Program-made: the position numbers and the translations under genes
The notes under the pieces: generated by a model
Database searches by the model: none
The model's input: only the letters and a program-made list of their open reading frames with translations
Told to the model about the DNA's origin: nothing
NCBI GenBank assembly: GCA_019359375.1
Contig: JAHHHL010000027.1
Span: 22,235-86,234, forward strand
Direction of reading: 5' to 3'
Origin: Lyngbya sp. HA4199-MV5
Lineage (GTDB): Bacteria; Cyanobacteriota; Cyanobacteriia; Leptolyngbyales; Leptolyngbyaceae
DNA: 64,000 nt
In this document: positions 16,712-24,964 of the stretch, one piece after another
How positions within the stretch are numbered: the stretch's first letter is position 1
How the letters are laid out: each line of letters begins with the position of its first letter

Positions 16712-17044
16712 TTAGTAGAGTGTCAGAACACCAATCGAGTCGTCTTCGGCGAGTCGTTGAATGATCGCTGTTGCTGATCGCAAAATTTGCTCAATTGCTT
16801 GAGTTGAACAGTTTCCCCGACGCACCCAGATCACTTTGGGCGGAAAGCCTCGAATTAAGCTGAGATCGTTGTAGTCAGAATCTCTGGTGACGATCGTAAA
16901 GTCATTTTTGGCTGCGTAGTCCCAAATTTGCTGATCGTTCGTTTGCTCCATACCGACCAGAAAAACGTGCTGTGAGTGGGGATAGAGGTCAGCCAGTAGA
17001 TTGACGAGACGTGGGGAAAGATTGTGATCAAAGAGAAGCTTCAT
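16712..17044 (-). CDS. DUF5615 PIN-like toxin
   Basis: The 110-residue protein opens MKLLFDHNLSPRLVNLLADL, then has DFTIVTRDSDYNDL and PPKVIWVRRGNCST. This is the DUF5615 family, a PIN-like ribonuclease fold with conserved acidic residues (Asp 6; the Asp pair in TRDSDY). The family is paired with DUF433 in putative toxin-antitoxin modules. The ATG overlaps the DUF433 stop by 4 bases, so the pair is translationally coupled. Confidence 0.88.
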   Translation of the reverse strand: MKLLFDHNLSPRLVNLLADLYPHSQHVFLVGMEQTNDQQIWDYAAKNDFTIVTRDSDYNDLSLIRGFPPKVIWVRRGNCSTQAIEQILRSATAIIQRLAEDDSIGVLTLY

Positions 17045-17265
17045 GCCGCGATCGTCAGCGTCTTCTGTTCACGATCGGCAGCGTAGGAGAGGCAGGCGAG
17101 GATGTCATCACGAGTAAGGTAAGGAAAATCTGCAAGAATTTCCTCGGTCGTCATACCAGAGGCAAGGTAGGAGAGCACATCATAAACGGTGATCCGCATT
17201 CCCCGAATACAGGGTTTACCGCTGCGCTTGCCAGGTTCGATGGTAATAATGTCTTGGTAGTTCAT
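17041..17265 (-). CDS. DUF433 antitoxin
   Basis: The 74-residue protein carries the DUF433 signature PGKRSGKPCIRGMRITVYDVL and GMTTEEILADFPYLTRDDI, a winged-helix-like DNA-binding module. It is the presumed antitoxin and autorepressor for the downstream DUF5615 gene, which it overlaps by ATGA. Assignment to family is secure; toxin neutralisation is inferred from pairing. Confidence 0.9.
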   Translation of the reverse strand: MNYQDIITIEPGKRSGKPCIRGMRITVYDVLSYLASGMTTEEILADFPYLTRDDILACLSYAADREQKTLTIAA

Positions 17266-17289
17266 AGAAGCTAGGGAGGTAGCTGGTGT

Positions 17290-17505
17290 TCACGGTTCTT
17301 CCGAGGCACTCAGGGCAGCACCAGGGCTAAGCGGCGTTTCGCGGCGCACCGCTTGCATGGCACGGTACAACCCCTCGTCTTCCAGGGCGGCAAGCAGCGT
17401 TTGGTAAGCGGCGATGTCAAGAATGACTTTGCGAACGTGCCCTTGAGCGTCGGTGATTAATTCTTGAGCAAAGGGGTATGGTTCAGCAGATTCCATAGGA
17501 TGCAT
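17290..17505 (-). CDS. small antitoxin-like protein
   Basis: The 71-residue protein is acidic at the C-terminus. QELITDAQGHVRKVILDIAAYQTLLAALEDEGLYRAM resembles cyanobacterial Phd/YefM-like antitoxins by its beta strand and amphipathic helix. The C-terminal RRETPLSPGAAL tail is also of that style. No toxin gene directly follows; the DUF433 gene begins 25 bases downstream on the same strand. The start may be the second Met (17496). The family call is tentative. Confidence 0.55.
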   Translation of the reverse strand: MHPMESAEPYPFAQELITDAQGHVRKVILDIAAYQTLLAALEDEGLYRAMQAVRRETPLSPGAALSASEEP

Positions 17506-17587
17506 TGGGTCGCTAACAACGGCTCATCTTTCCAATTCTACTCACCCTTACTCATCCCCTCTCTCTAAATTCACACCCTACCCCCAT

Positions 17588-19171
17588 TCACGGCTCAGTG
17601 TTGTGAATACCTTGCCACCACCCACGGGCATTGAGGGTATCAGGATGTTGACTGCCTAAGGTGTGTTCAAGGATAGCAACCGCACGGGTAATTAAGGGTT
17701 TCGCTTCAGCAACTCGATCCATGTTGTAGTGTAGAGCGGCGAGATTCCATAGGCATCGTGCGGTATCGGGATGGTCTGATCCTAATTGCTGCTCTTTGAT
17801 CTGGAGCGATCGCCCATACAACGGTTCCGCTTCGGCATAGCGTCCCTGCTCGTGCAAGTAGTAGCCCGCCTGATTGAGGAGCAGCGCCCAGTCGGTAGTA
17901 TCCAGCGTCTCGCTTTCTAGGTGTGATGCCACTGCCTGCACATGGGGCACCAATTGTCCACACACTGCCCAGTTATCAAACTCAACATAGGGAAACGCTG
18001 CATTCAGTCCGGCAACAGCGCGGTGAAGCCAGTCCTGTCGATCTGTGGGGGTTTGTTGATGCCACACAGCGGCTTGCACCATGCGGTGTATCTGGTAGTA
18101 ATGTTTCCCCGGTTCTCGCTGAATGAGAGAGAAGTTTGCCAGAGCACCTAACTGTTCTCCCAATGCCCAATCATCGGTGCAGTCTGTTAGCCCCAGCGCT
18201 GTCGCACCTTGCAGCAATAGCCATTCCGGGATGCCGTCGGGTGCCAGTACCGCGCTCAACTGCAACAGCGGCCCTGAGGCAGGCGATCGTTCTGCCACTG
18301 CCTGAAAGTTTAATAACCAGGTGGTCGCGATCGATTTCGGGTAGTCTCCCGTTTCGGGTTTGCCGCGTTCCAGTAATGTTAACTGCTGCTGCTGATAGTA
18401 CTGCCAGTACACGGCAAAGGTTCGGTTTGTTTGCTGAATGTAGGCGGCGGCTTGCTCTAGCGCCAGGGGCAACCCATCCAACGCGCGTGCCAGTGCCTCG
18501 GCAGCGGTAAACTCTAGGTCAATGGTCTTCGTTACCCAGTTGCAGACATACACTGGACGACCCGTACGCTCAAACAGAAACCACAGGGATGCCTCCAGGG
18601 TCAGTGACGGCACCACGATCGGCGCTTTAATGCCCAACCGCACAAACTGCTGTGCCCGTGAGGTGAGCAAAATGTGTCCGTGTGGGTTACGGGGTAGCCA
18701 GGGTTTCACGATTTCTGACTCGTCTGCGTTATCAAAAATCAGCAGCCAGCGATCGTGGGTCAGCAGCCACTGTTTGGTCTGAGTTGCCAGCTCTTCTAGC
18801 GTGCCCTCCCGCAAATTGAGCGATCGCCCGATGTCTGCCAGCCCCGTCACCAGGGTTAATTCGGTGTCTGCCGTCACCCAAAACACCCATTCATACGCCC
18901 GCATCTCAAAGAACGAGCGGTAGGCATACTCTACTGCCGTCTGAGTCTTGCTAATGCCGCCCAATCCCGCGATCGCCGCCATCTGGTTTAGCGCCGTTAC
19001 CCCTTCCACCATCAACGTCTGGTGCAGTTCATCCAGCAGTCGCGATCGTCCGGTGAAGTGCAGATTGCGATCGTAGGGCACCTTGAATTTTTGTGGGTCG
19101 GGTGTCAACTTTGCCCCGGCATCCGATGCTGGATCTGGGGCTACGCTTTTTTTGCCAGTGCCCCCGCCCAT
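17588..19171 (-). CDS. NB-ARC (STAND) NTPase with C-terminal TPRs
   Basis: The 527-residue protein has an NB-ARC domain: FTGRSRLLDELH near residue 36, a P-loop reading GLGGISKTQ near 70-77, and Walker B RWLLIFDNADES near 150. A winged-helix region follows, then about two kinesin-light-chain-type TPRs (ALLNQAGYYLHEQGRYAEAE, then DTARCLWNLAALHYN). The P-loop has Ser 74 where Gly normally precedes the Lys, which could impair nucleotide binding. STAND proteins are signalling switches often used in anti-phage immunity. It overlaps the upstream coiled-coil gene by 31 bases in another frame. The TPR array is unusually short. Confidence 0.85.
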   Translation of the reverse strand: MGGGTGKKSVAPDPASDAGAKLTPDPQKFKVPYDRNLHFTGRSRLLDELHQTLMVEGVTALNQMAAIAGLGGISKTQTAVEYAYRSFFEMRAYEWVFWVTADTELTLVTGLADIGRSLNLREGTLEELATQTKQWLLTHDRWLLIFDNADESEIVKPWLPRNPHGHILLTSRAQQFVRLGIKAPIVVPSLTLEASLWFLFERTGRPVYVCNWVTKTIDLEFTAAEALARALDGLPLALEQAAAYIQQTNRTFAVYWQYYQQQQLTLLERGKPETGDYPKSIATTWLLNFQAVAERSPASGPLLQLSAVLAPDGIPEWLLLQGATALGLTDCTDDWALGEQLGALANFSLIQREPGKHYYQIHRMVQAAVWHQQTPTDRQDWLHRAVAGLNAAFPYVEFDNWAVCGQLVPHVQAVASHLESETLDTTDWALLLNQAGYYLHEQGRYAEAEPLYGRSLQIKEQQLGSDHPDTARCLWNLAALHYNMDRVAEAKPLITRAVAILEHTLGSQHPDTLNARGWWQGIHNTEP

Positions 19172-19893
19172 TTCCGAAAGGTCGGGAAGTGCCGCTTTAA
19201 GAAAGTTTCGGTGTCTAACTCCGCCTCATAGGACAAGCCGACAAACGGCGGCAAGAGGGACAGGGTGCCTTTCAGCTTCGCCGCTGCGGGTTCTCCTGGT
19301 TTGCTCACTTCGGCATAAATTTTTTGCAACCACTCCAGCACTTCAGGAGGATATTGCTGGTTTGTTTGCAGCCGTTCCGACTGCTCCACCAGTTCGGCAA
19401 TCACGATCTCTGGCGTGAGGTCAGGGGATAGCTCGGATGTCAGGTGAAGCCGCTCATGACTCGGTATTTGCTCCGGTTGTTCCAGCCTGTTGCTCAACTG
19501 GGTGAGTTCAGCGTCCTCGGCTTCTATTTGTTTTCGTAACTGGAAAACTGTAGCGGCGGCTGTTTCAATTGCTAAGGCGTTTCGTAACCCTCTTAGCTTC
19601 TCCATTCTCAGATTCCATTCAGCCTCCAGGCTACTTCGCTGTTCTTCCAGGCGTTGTTGCTGAAAAGTTGAACTTTTAGCCTCAGCGATCGCCCCTGTCA
19701 CCGCTTGCCGCGCCAAAATCTGCCAGTACTCCTCCTCAAACGGTCGCATTTCAGCCTTCAAGTCGTTGATCTGCTGTTTGATGCGTATCCGCTCCTCTGG
19801 GGCAATGGTCACAAGCGTATCCTCTTTCCCCGCAAGCTGTTCGCGCAGGCGGCTCAGGTTCTTTTCAACTTGACGAAGGCGATCGTTGGGCAT
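19141..19893 (-). CDS. coiled-coil protein paired with the NB-ARC gene
   Basis: The product of about 250 residues begins with a long charged coiled coil (NDRLRQVEKNLSRLREQL, then EERIRIKQQINDLKAE). It ends with a compact domain (LKGTLSLLPPFVGLSYEAEL, then FLKRHFPTFRKWAGAL) that I associate with the N-terminal, effector-associated parts of cyanobacterial STAND proteins. No catalytic motif is visible. The ATG at 19891-19893 is chosen because upstream in-frame sequence is Cys-rich antisense of the minisatellite. The 31-base overlap with the NB-ARC gene suggests the two act together, as a split version of a usually single chain. Confidence 0.7.
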   Translation of the reverse strand: MPNDRLRQVEKNLSRLREQLAGKEDTLVTIAPEERIRIKQQINDLKAEMRPFEEEYWQILARQAVTGAIAEAKSSTFQQQRLEEQRSSLEAEWNLRMEKLRGLRNALAIETAAATVFQLRKQIEAEDAELTQLSNRLEQPEQIPSHERLHLTSELSPDLTPEIVIAELVEQSERLQTNQQYPPEVLEWLQKIYAEVSKPGEPAAAKLKGTLSLLPPFVGLSYEAELDTETFLKRHFPTFRKWAGALAKKA

Positions 19894-20040
19894 CAGAACA
19901 CCAGATAGACATGAGGCTATATCCTTTCTACCAAAGGAATTCCTGCTGTAACCGAAACCTTCACGCTTTATGTGGCACGAGACGCACATAAAATGAGCGC
20001 GATCGCACGGCAAACCCCAACTTTTCGGTTCTGAGCAGGA

Positions 20041-20313
20041 ATGTTCCAGGTTCAAACAGCAACAAAGGCATTTCAACCAGGAATGTTCTCATTCAAAACA
20101 GGAACACTCTCCCTTCAAACAGGAGTATTCTCATTCAGGACAGGAACGATCGCACTCAAAACAGGAACGATCCGATTTCAAACAAGAGCATTCTCACTTG
20201 AAGCAAGAATGACTCTATTTCAAATCGGAACGATCGCACTTCAAACAAGAACGATCCAATTTCAAACAGGAACGATCGCACTTCAAACAGAAACGATGGC
20301 AGTCCAGGTTAGC
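20041..20313 (+). repeat. 21-bp minisatellite, 13 units
   Basis: Thirteen imperfect, contiguous 21-bp units fill 20041-20313, the first and last the most degenerate. The consensus starts ACGATCGCACTT and ends CAAACAGGA. There are no spacers, so it is not a CRISPR array. Several units contain the CGATCG core of HIP1. It lies between the permease gene's 3' end and the start of the coiled-coil/NB-ARC pair. Confidence 0.95.
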
Positions 20314-20418
20314 GTGCCCAGTAAATCACTTTCTTCTCAATGTAAACAAAGAAGCCATAGAGCACTACACCCAACACGCCAAGAATTAAAAGGGCAGCGA
20401 AGGCAAGCGGCACATTAA
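20041..20418 (+). CDS. possible heptapeptide-repeat protein
   Basis: One forward frame stays open through all 13 minisatellite units and starts at an ATG in the first. It encodes heptapeptides close to T-I-A-L-Q-T-G, with alternating hydrophobic residues that could favour beta structure. The two other forward frames and the reverse frames are not open throughout or lack a start. The last 35 codons run antisense into the permease gene and look non-functional. GCAGGA lies just before the ATG. No homologous family is recognised, and it may simply be repeat DNA. Confidence 0.25.
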   Translation: MFQVQTATKAFQPGMFSFKTGTLSLQTGVFSFRTGTIALKTGTIRFQTRAFSLEARMTLFQIGTIALQTRTIQFQTGTIALQTETMAVQVSVPSKSLSSQCKQRSHRALHPTRQELKGQRRQAAH

Positions 20419-21070
20419 AGTCAGAGGTTGCTTGCACAATTAAATAGCCCAGCCCAGCGTTGGACGCAACCGATTCAGAAATAACGGCTCCAATAAAGGC
20501 AAACGAAGCTGCAATTTTAAGGGAGGCAAAAATGTAGGGCAGCGTATGGGGCCAGCCGACCTTCTGAAAGGTTTCGACTTTGGATGCGCCCAGGGATGCC
20601 AGCACATCTTTCATTTCCGGTTCAACCGTGTCCAAACCGAGGGCGACATTCACCGCGATCGGGAAAAACGCGAGCAAAAAGGCTGTGACAACGGCTGGCA
20701 CCGCATTAGCACCAAACCAAATCGCGAGTAGGGGCACGATCGCGGCTTTAGGAATCGTGTTAAACGCCACAAGCAGCGGATACATCGTTAAATACGCCAC
20801 CCTGGAATAACCAATCATGAACCCTAAAAGAACGCCAACGAGGATTGCCAGAAAAAAGCCAGCCAGGGTTGTCCAGAGAGTGCGGAGTGAATTGGCTGTA
20901 AGCTGGGGCGCAAACTCACCCATTGCCTTGAGAATGTTGGTTGGTGACGGCAGGTTGAACGGGGGAATTTTGAAAATGAGAACAACTAATTCCCACAGGA
21001 TAAACAGCACAACCGTTGCCACAAACGGCAGCACAAACCCTGCCGCTTTTGATTTAAAGAATTTTTCCAT
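20309..21070 (-). CDS. ABC importer permease (SsuC/TauC type)
   Basis: This is the inner-membrane permease of a nitrate/sulfonate/thiamine-precursor-type importer, 253 residues with about six hydrophobic helices. The family's cytoplasmic EAA-like loop ALGLDTVEPEMKDVLASLGASKVETFQKVGWP is partly visible as DVLASLGASKVETFQKV followed by PHTLPYIFASL. It is third in the order binding protein, ATPase, permease. Its 3' end reaches the minisatellite. The substrate is not determined. Confidence 0.9.
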   Translation of the reverse strand: MEKFFKSKAAGFVLPFVATVVLFILWELVVLIFKIPPFNLPSPTNILKAMGEFAPQLTANSLRTLWTTLAGFFLAILVGVLLGFMIGYSRVAYLTMYPLLVAFNTIPKAAIVPLLAIWFGANAVPAVVTAFLLAFFPIAVNVALGLDTVEPEMKDVLASLGASKVETFQKVGWPHTLPYIFASLKIAASFAFIGAVISESVASNAGLGYLIVQATSDFNVPLAFAALLILGVLGVVLYGFFVYIEKKVIYWAR

Positions 21071-21132
21071 GAGTTAAGTTGGTGAATGGCTAAAGAGGCA
21101 ACTAAAAATCAGGGCATTAAATGCTGGATGCC

Positions 21133-21987
21133 TTAGTTGTGGTGGATGTGGCGGCGGATGCTGGAGAAGTAGTGGTTGAACTCGTCCGATAGTTCCATTT
21201 CCAGGTTACGCGGTCGTGGCAAATCGATCTTGACTTCGTAGATGATGCTGCTGGGGCGAGGACTCATGACAAATACGCGATCGGACAAAAACACCGCTTC
21301 TCTGAGATCATGAGTAATCAAAATGGCAACGCATTTGACGCGCATCCACAATGCTTGCAACATCGACCACATTTCTTCTCGCGTGAAGGCATCTAACGCG
21401 CCAAAGGGTTCATCGAGCAGCAAAATTTCGGGCTGGTGAATCAGCGATCGACAGAGAGAAGCCCGTTGCCGCATCCCACCCGACAATTGCCAGGGATATT
21501 GTTTTTGAAAGTCTTGCAGCCGTACCGTTGCCAGTAGATCTTGCGCCATACGGATGAATTGATCTTTCTTTTGCCTGAATTCATGCTTGTAAGGCGGCAC
21601 AATTTCTAATGGTAACATGACATTATTCAAGGTGTTGCGCCAAGGCAACATGACCGGGTTTTGGAAGGCAATGCCTACATTTGTCAACGGTTTCGCAATC
21701 GTTTGCCCGCGATAACGAATGGTACCCAGAGGAGCCGGACTTAGCCCTGACACCATGCGAAGAATAGATGTTTTGCCGCAGCCGCTTGGACCAACAAAGG
21801 ACACAAATTCACCTGGCTGAATATTCAGGTGAACGTCCTCAATAATACGGCGCATGGCTCCTTCAAAAGGATATTCCAAGCCAACATGGTCAAATTCTAG
21901 TAATGGAGAGCCATCTGCCAAGGCTGCATGGCTAGAAGAGGTACTGGTAATGGGTTGTGTCATAGAACCGTAGAGGTGAATGAGCAA
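21133..21987 (-). CDS. ABC importer ATPase (SsuB/TauB type)
   Basis: This 284-residue ATPase energises the importer. Walker A GPSGCGKTS, signature LSGGMRQRASLCRSL, Walker B ILLLDEPFGALD and the H-loop LITHDLREAVFLSD are all present. The GALD after Walker B is typical of nitrate/sulfonate/taurine importers. It lies 49 bases downstream of the binding-protein gene and 62 upstream of the permease gene on the same strand, so the three form an operon. Confidence 0.93.
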   Translation of the reverse strand: MLIHLYGSMTQPITSTSSSHAALADGSPLLEFDHVGLEYPFEGAMRRIIEDVHLNIQPGEFVSFVGPSGCGKTSILRMVSGLSPAPLGTIRYRGQTIAKPLTNVGIAFQNPVMLPWRNTLNNVMLPLEIVPPYKHEFRQKKDQFIRMAQDLLATVRLQDFQKQYPWQLSGGMRQRASLCRSLIHQPEILLLDEPFGALDAFTREEMWSMLQALWMRVKCVAILITHDLREAVFLSDRVFVMSPRPSSIIYEVKIDLPRPRNLEMELSDEFNHYFSSIRRHIHHN

Positions 21988-22036
21988 AGTGAATGAGGCA
22001 GAGAGGTTTCAAGGGTTTGGAAACGCAACAGAGGGG

Positions 22037-23152
22037 TCAGGTTAACGGTTTGCGATCGTTCTTCGCTGGCACCGCACGCTGATCTTTGGCGGGCAAAAAC
22101 GCTTCTGTATAGATGTCTGCTACTTTCGGTTTACCCTTCAGGTTGAACCCAATCACAGTCTGTTCAATCGATTTCTCCAGGCGCTTCGTATCCACCGAAC
22201 CCAGACCCAGCTTTTCAGCTTCTGGTGTAATAAACAGCCGATCTAACGCAACTTGTAATCTAATTTTTTCAGCTTCACGGTTCATCAACTTGCTTTGGTC
22301 TGCTGCTAATACCGCATCCAATGCAGCGTTTGGATCCTTTAAAACATCTTGTAAGCCCTTAATGTAAGCGGCTGTAAACGCCTTCACAACATCAGGATTT
22401 TGCTTAGCATAGGCATCTTTCACCAAAATGGCGTTGCCGTAAAAATCAAGCCCATTTTCGTTGTAGTAGAAAATGTTGATATCCTCCATCTTCTTGCCGC
22501 CTTTGAGCAACGCAGGCAATGCCGAGGTCGAAAAGCCACTGATAGCATCCACCTGACCCTGCAACAAGAACGTTTCCCGCAGTTTGGGTTCCATTGTTGT
22601 CCACTGCACCGAGGAAGGATCAATCCCTACTTCTTTGGCAAAAAGAGGAAAGAGCTTGCGCGGTCCATCTCCAGCCGGGGCACCCAGTTTTTTTCCTGTC
22701 AGATCTTTGGGAGCATTAATGCCTTTCTCTTTCAGTGAGAGAATCGAGAACGGTGCGGCATTTTGAGTAATGGCAACAGCAATGATTTTGTCTCCAGGAT
22801 TCTTTTCGTTGAAGTCGAGGGCGTTATACATATCGCTGAACGCAAGATCAAACTTACCTGTACCCAACTTACTGATTGTGTCTGAATTGCCAAAGCCTCG
22901 CTCGTAGGAGACATTCAAGCCCTGTTCCGCAAAATAGCCTTTGTTGATGGCAACAATGAGGGGAGCGTCGATACTCTGCATCAAAAAGGCAAGCTGCACT
23001 CGCACCTCTTTGAGGTTTTTGGCAGCCGTGCTGGCAGCCGGACTTGCGGTGGGAGCGCTATTGGTACTGGTAGTGGATGGGGAAGCACAGCCTGAAAACA
23101 GCGCTACTGATGCCATGATGAGCAACAGTCTAGAAAAATGTTGAGAAGCCAT
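22037..23152 (-). CDS. ABC substrate-binding lipoprotein (NMT1/SsuA-like)
   Basis: This periplasmic solute-binding lipoprotein of about 371 residues has a lipobox ending LFSGC near residue 24 and a Ser/Thr/Ala-rich linker. The NMT1/THI5-like fold follows: QSIDAPLIVAINKGYFAEQG, then SKLGTGKFDLAFSD and DLTGKKLGAP. Relatives bind thiamine precursors, riboflavin, sulfonates or aromatic compounds; no TPP riboswitch was found upstream to favour thiamine. The ATG at 23150-23152 is preceded by AAAGGA 11 bases away; a GTG nine bases upstream is an alternative start. It is first gene of the importer operon. Confidence 0.88.
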   Translation of the reverse strand: MASQHFSRLLLIMASVALFSGCASPSTTSTNSAPTASPAASTAAKNLKEVRVQLAFLMQSIDAPLIVAINKGYFAEQGLNVSYERGFGNSDTISKLGTGKFDLAFSDMYNALDFNEKNPGDKIIAVAITQNAAPFSILSLKEKGINAPKDLTGKKLGAPAGDGPRKLFPLFAKEVGIDPSSVQWTTMEPKLRETFLLQGQVDAISGFSTSALPALLKGGKKMEDINIFYYNENGLDFYGNAILVKDAYAKQNPDVVKAFTAAYIKGLQDVLKDPNAALDAVLAADQSKLMNREAEKIRLQVALDRLFITPEAEKLGLGSVDTKRLEKSIEQTVIGFNLKGKPKVADIYTEAFLPAKDQRAVPAKNDRKPLT

Positions 23153-23344
23153 TCGTTTCACAGTCCTTTCTTTGCGTTCAATCTGCAAGTTTTCAACATT
23201 AACGGGTCACTGGCTTGAAAATTGCGATCGCCAGATAGCACTCAACCATAAAGTGCGAGAAGGTCTAGCAACCCAAGGTCTAGCAATCCAGTGACACAGA
23301 GTTTGTATTCTGTATACATTCTCTGAGTAATTTGCTTTATTGAA

Positions 23345-23355
23345 GGTTAGTAACC
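23345..23355. promoter_or_regulatory. candidate operator palindrome upstream of the importer operon
   Basis: GGTTAGTAACC is a perfect 5-1-5 inverted repeat about 190 bases upstream of the binding-protein start. The same gap (23189-23452) also holds palindromic TGTATACA and CTGTACAG and a direct duplication of AAGGTCTAGCAA-like sequence at about 23261-23290. Regulatory function is inferred only from position. No gene is seen in this gap. Confidence 0.3.
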
Positions 23356-23452
23356 CAATTGATTCTGTACAGTTTTATACAAAGGGAGTCTGGAAGCAAG
23401 CAATCACTCTTTAAGCAACTTCAGTGGACACACTTCTAGAGCGATCGCCTAC

Positions 23453-23487
23453 AAAAAACCAGCACTAGAGAAATTCTCCAATGCTGG
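23453..23487 (-). terminator. intrinsic terminator downstream of chlP
   Basis: On the reverse strand a stem CCAGCA/TGCTGG (23482-23487 with 23459-23464) encloses a second short stem GAGAA/TTCTC and is followed directly by six T. It lies about 68 bases beyond the chlP stop, the expected place for a rho-independent terminator separating chlP from the importer operon. Confidence 0.85.
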
Positions 23488-23554
23488 CAATCAAAGTCTG
23501 TTGGTTGATAGCACAGCAGCCATCTAACAACTAAAAACCAATAGCTAACAACTT

Positions 23555-24778
23555 TTACGGTGCAAGGGCGTTGCCGCGAATCAGGCTGCCGATCGTCTTT
23601 GCCGTAATCTTGAGTTGGATCAAGGGGTTAGCAGGCACAACGGTCTTATAGAGGTAGCTATCAAAGGTTAGCTTTTGCACATCAACATCCGAGCACATTT
23701 CGACAAATGCCTCACGGGCCGCATCCGAGCGGTAGAAAACCCGTTGCAGAATGTCGAGGACGAGATACGTTGTACCGTACTGCTTATCCCAACGCTTGAT
23801 GTACACCTTGAGATCGGCTTCGGTGGGGACGCGATCGCCCTTCTCGGAAAACTCCACGATCGCTTCGGCACACATCCGCGCAGACTTAGCGGCGAAGTAA
23901 ATGCCTTCACCAGACGATTTGGTAACAGTACCTGCTGCATCACCCACCAGTGCGACTCGACCGACAACCCGTCGCGGTCTGGGGTGTTCGGGAATCGGGT
24001 GTGCTTCCACGCGAATGATTTTGCCGCCCCGCAATCTTGCCGCTGCACGAGCGCGAATCCCGGCTTGCAGTTGCTTGATCTTTGCCTGGTTGGGCTTCAT
24101 CGTACCCGTCCCCACGGCAACGTGGTCGTACTTGGGGAACACCCAGGCGTAAAAGTCGGGCGACACATCATCGCCGACATACATTTCCGCCAGTTCGTTG
24201 TAGTACGCCATCTTGTCTTCGGGCAGACGAATCCGCTCCTGAAAGGCGATCGCGTAGTTATAGTCACCCGCATCGATCGCTTTTGCCACGCGTGAATTAG
24301 CCCCATCCGCACCAATCACCAGATCCACTTGCAGAGTCTTCGGTTCACCCTCCAGGCTGCCGCTGGAGTGATCGGCGTAGTGCAACGTGTAGGGATCTTT
24401 GTCGTTGCTGGGAATTTCCAGCTTGTGCATCGTACCGTTGATGACTTTGGTGCCCAGCTTTTCAGCACGATCGCGCATAAAGCCATCCAGCACTTCCCGA
24501 CGGCACATGCCAATATATTCATCGTCCTTCAATGTGCCGCCGATGTTGACCTCCACATTTGAGGGCGAGATCATTTTCATCTTGCGCACCCGGCGATCGA
24601 TGATCTCAGGTGGTAAATCAAACTCGCTCACCATACACAGCGGAATCGCACCGCCGCACGGCTTCACATTGTCTAACTTGCGCTCGATCAAATAGGTTTC
24701 AATACCCGCTTTTGCTAAAACTTCCGCCGCAGAAGAGCCTGCTGGACCGCCACCGACAACCGCAACCCGTAGTGCCAA
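23555..24778 (-). CDS. chlP: geranylgeranyl reductase
   Basis: The enzyme reduces geranylgeranyl to phytyl groups for chlorophyll a, tocopherol and phylloquinone synthesis, using NADPH and FAD. The 407 residues match the usual cyanobacterial length. The N-terminal FAD-binding motif VVGGGPAGSSAAEVL is followed by VKPCGGAIPLC, with later GADGANSRVAKAI and VGDAAGTVTKSSGEGIYFA, all typical of the family. It appears monocistronic with the terminator at 23453-23487. There is a short STRR-like tract (CAACTAAAAACCAA) between stop and terminator. Confidence 0.97.
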   Translation of the reverse strand: MALRVAVVGGGPAGSSAAEVLAKAGIETYLIERKLDNVKPCGGAIPLCMVSEFDLPPEIIDRRVRKMKMISPSNVEVNIGGTLKDDEYIGMCRREVLDGFMRDRAEKLGTKVINGTMHKLEIPSNDKDPYTLHYADHSSGSLEGEPKTLQVDLVIGADGANSRVAKAIDAGDYNYAIAFQERIRLPEDKMAYYNELAEMYVGDDVSPDFYAWVFPKYDHVAVGTGTMKPNQAKIKQLQAGIRARAAARLRGGKIIRVEAHPIPEHPRPRRVVGRVALVGDAAGTVTKSSGEGIYFAAKSARMCAEAIVEFSEKGDRVPTEADLKVYIKRWDKQYGTTYLVLDILQRVFYRSDAAREAFVEMCSDVDVQKLTFDSYLYKTVVPANPLIQLKITAKTIGSLIRGNALAP

Positions 24779-24887
24779 AGGTTTTCTCCTAAATCATTAG
24801 AAGCTACAGGATGCATGGTATCACGGACATTTGACGGACATTCTTGAGTTAACGGAGATCGTGTCAAGTTGAAACAGAGCTTAACAA

Positions 24888-24964
24888 AGGAAAGGATGAA
24901 AGTATGACGGATTAAAGTCTAAAAGGTCGAGTTTCAGCCTTCAGCTTTTAGCCCTCATCCCTCA
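24888..24964. repeat. STRR block
   Basis: The block contains GGATGAAAG, TTAAAGTCTAAAAGG, TTCAGCCTTCAGC and TTTAGCCCTCATCCCTC units between chlP and the secreted hypothetical gene. It touches the stop codon of the latter. Confidence 0.7.

Noticed and set aside
19893..20076. N-terminal extension of the coiled-coil gene
   Set aside because: The extra residues are Cys-rich antisense of the minisatellite and its flank, unlike the rest of the protein.
20041..20313. CRISPR array
   Set aside because: The 21-bp units are directly contiguous, with no unique spacers, and no cas genes are nearby.
23160..23460. TPP or other riboswitch upstream of the NMT1-like importer
   Set aside because: No TPP-box-like sequence (CTGAGA with its distal partner) or other known riboswitch core was seen on the reverse strand.
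23675..24295. 206-codon forward ORF
   Set aside because: It lies antisense inside chlP, a secure gene, and shows no RBS or recognisable domain.
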